In this document: piece after piece, positions 62,556 to 64,000 of the stretch
Position numbering within the stretch: the first letter of the stretch is position 1
Layout of the letters: every line of letters begins with the position of its first letter
From: Winogradskyella psychrotolerans RS-3
GTDB taxonomy: Bacteria; Bacteroidota; Bacteroidia; Flavobacteriales; Flavobacteriaceae
Assembly (NCBI RefSeq): GCF_000427335.1
Contig: NZ_ATMR01000176.1
Location: forward strand, 62,001 to 126,000
DNA length: 64,000 nt
Direction of reading: 5' to 3'
Program-made: the position numbers and the translations under genes
Notes under the pieces: model-generated
Seen by the model: the letters and a program-made list of their open reading frames with translations, nothing else
What the model was told of the DNA's origin: nothing
The model's database searches: none

Positions 62556-64000
62556 TTACCTTACCAACTTTCTATACTTAATTCGTTTTGGCATTAAATC
62601 ACCACCCAAACGTTTCTTCTTATTTTCTTCATATTCACTAAATCCTCCTTCAAAGAAATAGACTTGAGAGTCCCCTTCGAAAGCTAAAATGTGCGTACAA
62701 ATTCTATCTAAAAACCACCTATCGTGACTAATCACAACAGCACAACCTGCAAAGTTCTCTAAACCTTCTTCTAAAGCTCTTAATGTATTAACATCTAAAT
62801 CGTTAGTTGGCTCATCTAAAAGTAATACATTACCTTCTTCTTTAAGTGTCATAGCTAGATGTAAACGGTTACGCTCACCACCAGAAAGTAATTTTACTTT
62901 CTTGTTTTGCTCACCACCAGAGAAGTTAAATCGGCTTAAATAGGCTCTAGAATTTACTTCCTTACCCCCCATCATTACCAATTCTTGCTCATCACTAAAG
63001 TTTTGCCAAATTGTTTTTTCAGGATCAATATTTGAATGCTTCTGATCAACGTATGCAATCTTCGCCGTTTCTCCGACTTTAAATTCACCTTTATCTGATG
63101 CTTCCTCTCCCATTATCATTCTGAAAATAGTTGTTTTACCAGCACCATTTGGTCCAATAATACCAACAATACCAGCTTGAGGCAAATTGAAATTTAGATT
63201 ATCGTAGAGTAATTTATCATCATACCCCTTAGCAACACCAATAGCTTCAATAACATTTGTACCTAAACGTGGTCCATTAGGAATATAGATTTCTAATTTT
63301 TCGTCAAGCTGCTTTTGATCTTGACTCATTAGTTTATCATAGTTCTTCAAACGTGCTTTTTGCTTTGTTTGACGACCTTTTGCTCCTTGACGTACCCAAT
63401 CTAGCTCACGCTCTAATGTCTTTTGACGCTTAGAAGCTGTTTTACTTTCTTGTGCCATACGTGTAGATTTTTGATCTAACCAAGATGAATAGTTTCCTTT
63501 CCATGGAATTCCTTCACCTCTATCGAGTTCTAAAATCCAACCAGCCACATTATCTAAGAAATATCTATCGTGCGTTACAGCGATAACAGTTCCTTTATAT
63601 TGTGCTAAATGATGCTCTAACCAATGTACAGATTCTGCGTCTAAGTGGTTAGTAGGCTCATCTAAAAGTAAAACATCAGGTTCTTGTAATAACAATCGGC
63701 ATAATGCCACACGACGACGTTCACCACCAGAAAGTACACCAATTTTCTTATCACCATCTGGAGTTCTTAAAGCATCCATTGCGATTTCTAGTTTGGTATC
63801 TAATTCCCATGCATTGGCAGCGTCAATCTGATCTTGTAATTCTGCCTGACGGTTCATTAGCTTTTCCATTTTATCTGGATTACTGTACACCTCTTCTAAA
63901 CCAAATTGATCATTGATACTGTTATATTCATCAAGAATTGCTACAGTTTCAGCAGCACCTTCTCTTACGATTTCCATAACCGTTTTATCATCGTCTAATT
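62556..64000 (-). CDS. ettA: Energy-dependent translational throttle protein EttA (5' end beyond window)
   Basis: ABC-F ATPase that binds the ribosomal E site and gates the first elongation step according to the ATP/ADP ratio. The frame is open to the window edge, so about 80 N-terminal residues, including the first Walker A, lie outside. Visible are the first signature [16 protein letters not shown] with Walker [15 protein letters not shown], the arm/linker region with [15 protein letters not shown], the second Walker [10 protein letters not shown], signature [15 protein letters not shown] and Walker [13 protein letters not shown]. There are no transmembrane helices, as in all ABC-F proteins. 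The sequence fits EttA rather than Uup by its short C-terminus. Confidence 0.95.
   Translation of the reverse strand, partial: LDDDKTVMEIVREGAAETVAILDEYNSINDQFGLEEVYSNPDKMEKLMNRQAELQDQIDAANAWELDTKLEIAMDALRTPDGDKKIGVLSGGERRRVALCRLLLQEPDVLLLDEPTNHLDAESVHWLEHHLAQYKGTVIAVTHDRYFLDNVAGWILELDRGEGIPWKGNYSSWLDQKSTRMAQESKTASKRQKTLERELDWVRQGAKGRQTKQKARLKNYDKLMSQDQKQLDEKLEIYIPNGPRLGTNVIEAIGVAKGYDDKLLYDNLNFNLPQAGIVGIIGPNGAGKTTIFRMIMGEEASDKGEFKVGETAKIAYVDQKHSNIDPEKTIWQNFSDEQELVMMGGKEVNSRAYLSRFNFSGGEQNKKVKLLSGGERNRLHLAMTLKEEGNVLLLDEPTNDLDVNTLRALEEGLENFAGCAVVISHDRWFLDRICTHILAFEGDSQVYFFEGGFSEYEENKKKRLGGDLMPKRIKYRKLVR

Overview
This window reads as a chromosome segment from a marine-type member of the Flavobacteriaceae (Bacteroidota). 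The DNA is AT-rich and genes lack Shine-Dalgarno leaders. Several starts are preceded by the Bacteroidota -7 promoter word TAnnTTTG. Surface proteins end in Por secretion (type IX, T9SS) C-terminal sorting domains, and many core proteins (DnaK, NudK, TilS, YifB, EttA) have flavobacterial character. No tRNA, rRNA, CRISPR, IS element or prophage was seen. The genus cannot be fixed from sequence reading alone.

Layout. 1-4.8 kb: end of an unknown membrane-anchored protein, nitronate monooxygenase, RlmI-type rRNA methyltransferase, dnaK. 5.0-13.9 kb (plus strand): a T9SS multidomain surface protein, a lipoprotein with collagen-like triplets, serine dehydratase, an SH3-domain protein, panB and an RluA-family pseudouridine synthase. 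13.9-15.9 kb: a three-gene membrane signalling operon with a histidine kinase. 15.9-20.6 kb: the 5-oxoprolinase operon (DUF2891 protein, NRAMP-fold transporter lacking the metal motif, pxpA, pxpB split by a frameshift, pxpC). 20.7-22.2 kb: yifB. 22.3-37.4 kb: three giant T9SS surface genes that share and shuffle modules (LRR heads, FG-GAP/VCBS head, DUF7619-like tails, choice-of-anchor/FN3 repeats), each closed by nearly the same terminator hairpin, with a decayed hydrolase fragment between two of them. 37.4-47 kb: alpha/beta hydrolase, S15-type peptidase, adenine deaminase, tilS, an HTH protein, pabB, aldose epimerase. 47-52 kb: a large TraB/GumN fusion protein and a DEAD-box helicase. 52-61.8 kb: a seven-gene minus-strand operon around an AAA+ ATPase, with a long coiled-coil protein, two membrane proteins, two unrecognised soluble proteins and NudK. 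62-64 kb: two tiny membrane proteins and the ABC-F protein EttA, cut by the window edge.

Four signals stand out. (1) Tandem heptanucleotide arrays, most of the form AGTNNNN, sit at gene boundaries; every one of the six gaps inside the AAA+ operon carries a heptad array or a dispersed palindromic repeat. (2) Dispersed repeats have entered TilS and PabB in frame as extra peptides. (3) Three genes (pxpB, an LRR surface protein, a gene of the AAA+ operon) are each broken by what looks like one missing base in a homopolymer, so either the assembly under-called homopolymers or frameshifting is real; pxpB carries a U-UUU-UUA slippery heptamer at exactly the right place. (4) The AAA+ operon itself is the best candidate for an undescribed system, although nothing in the sequence tells its function.
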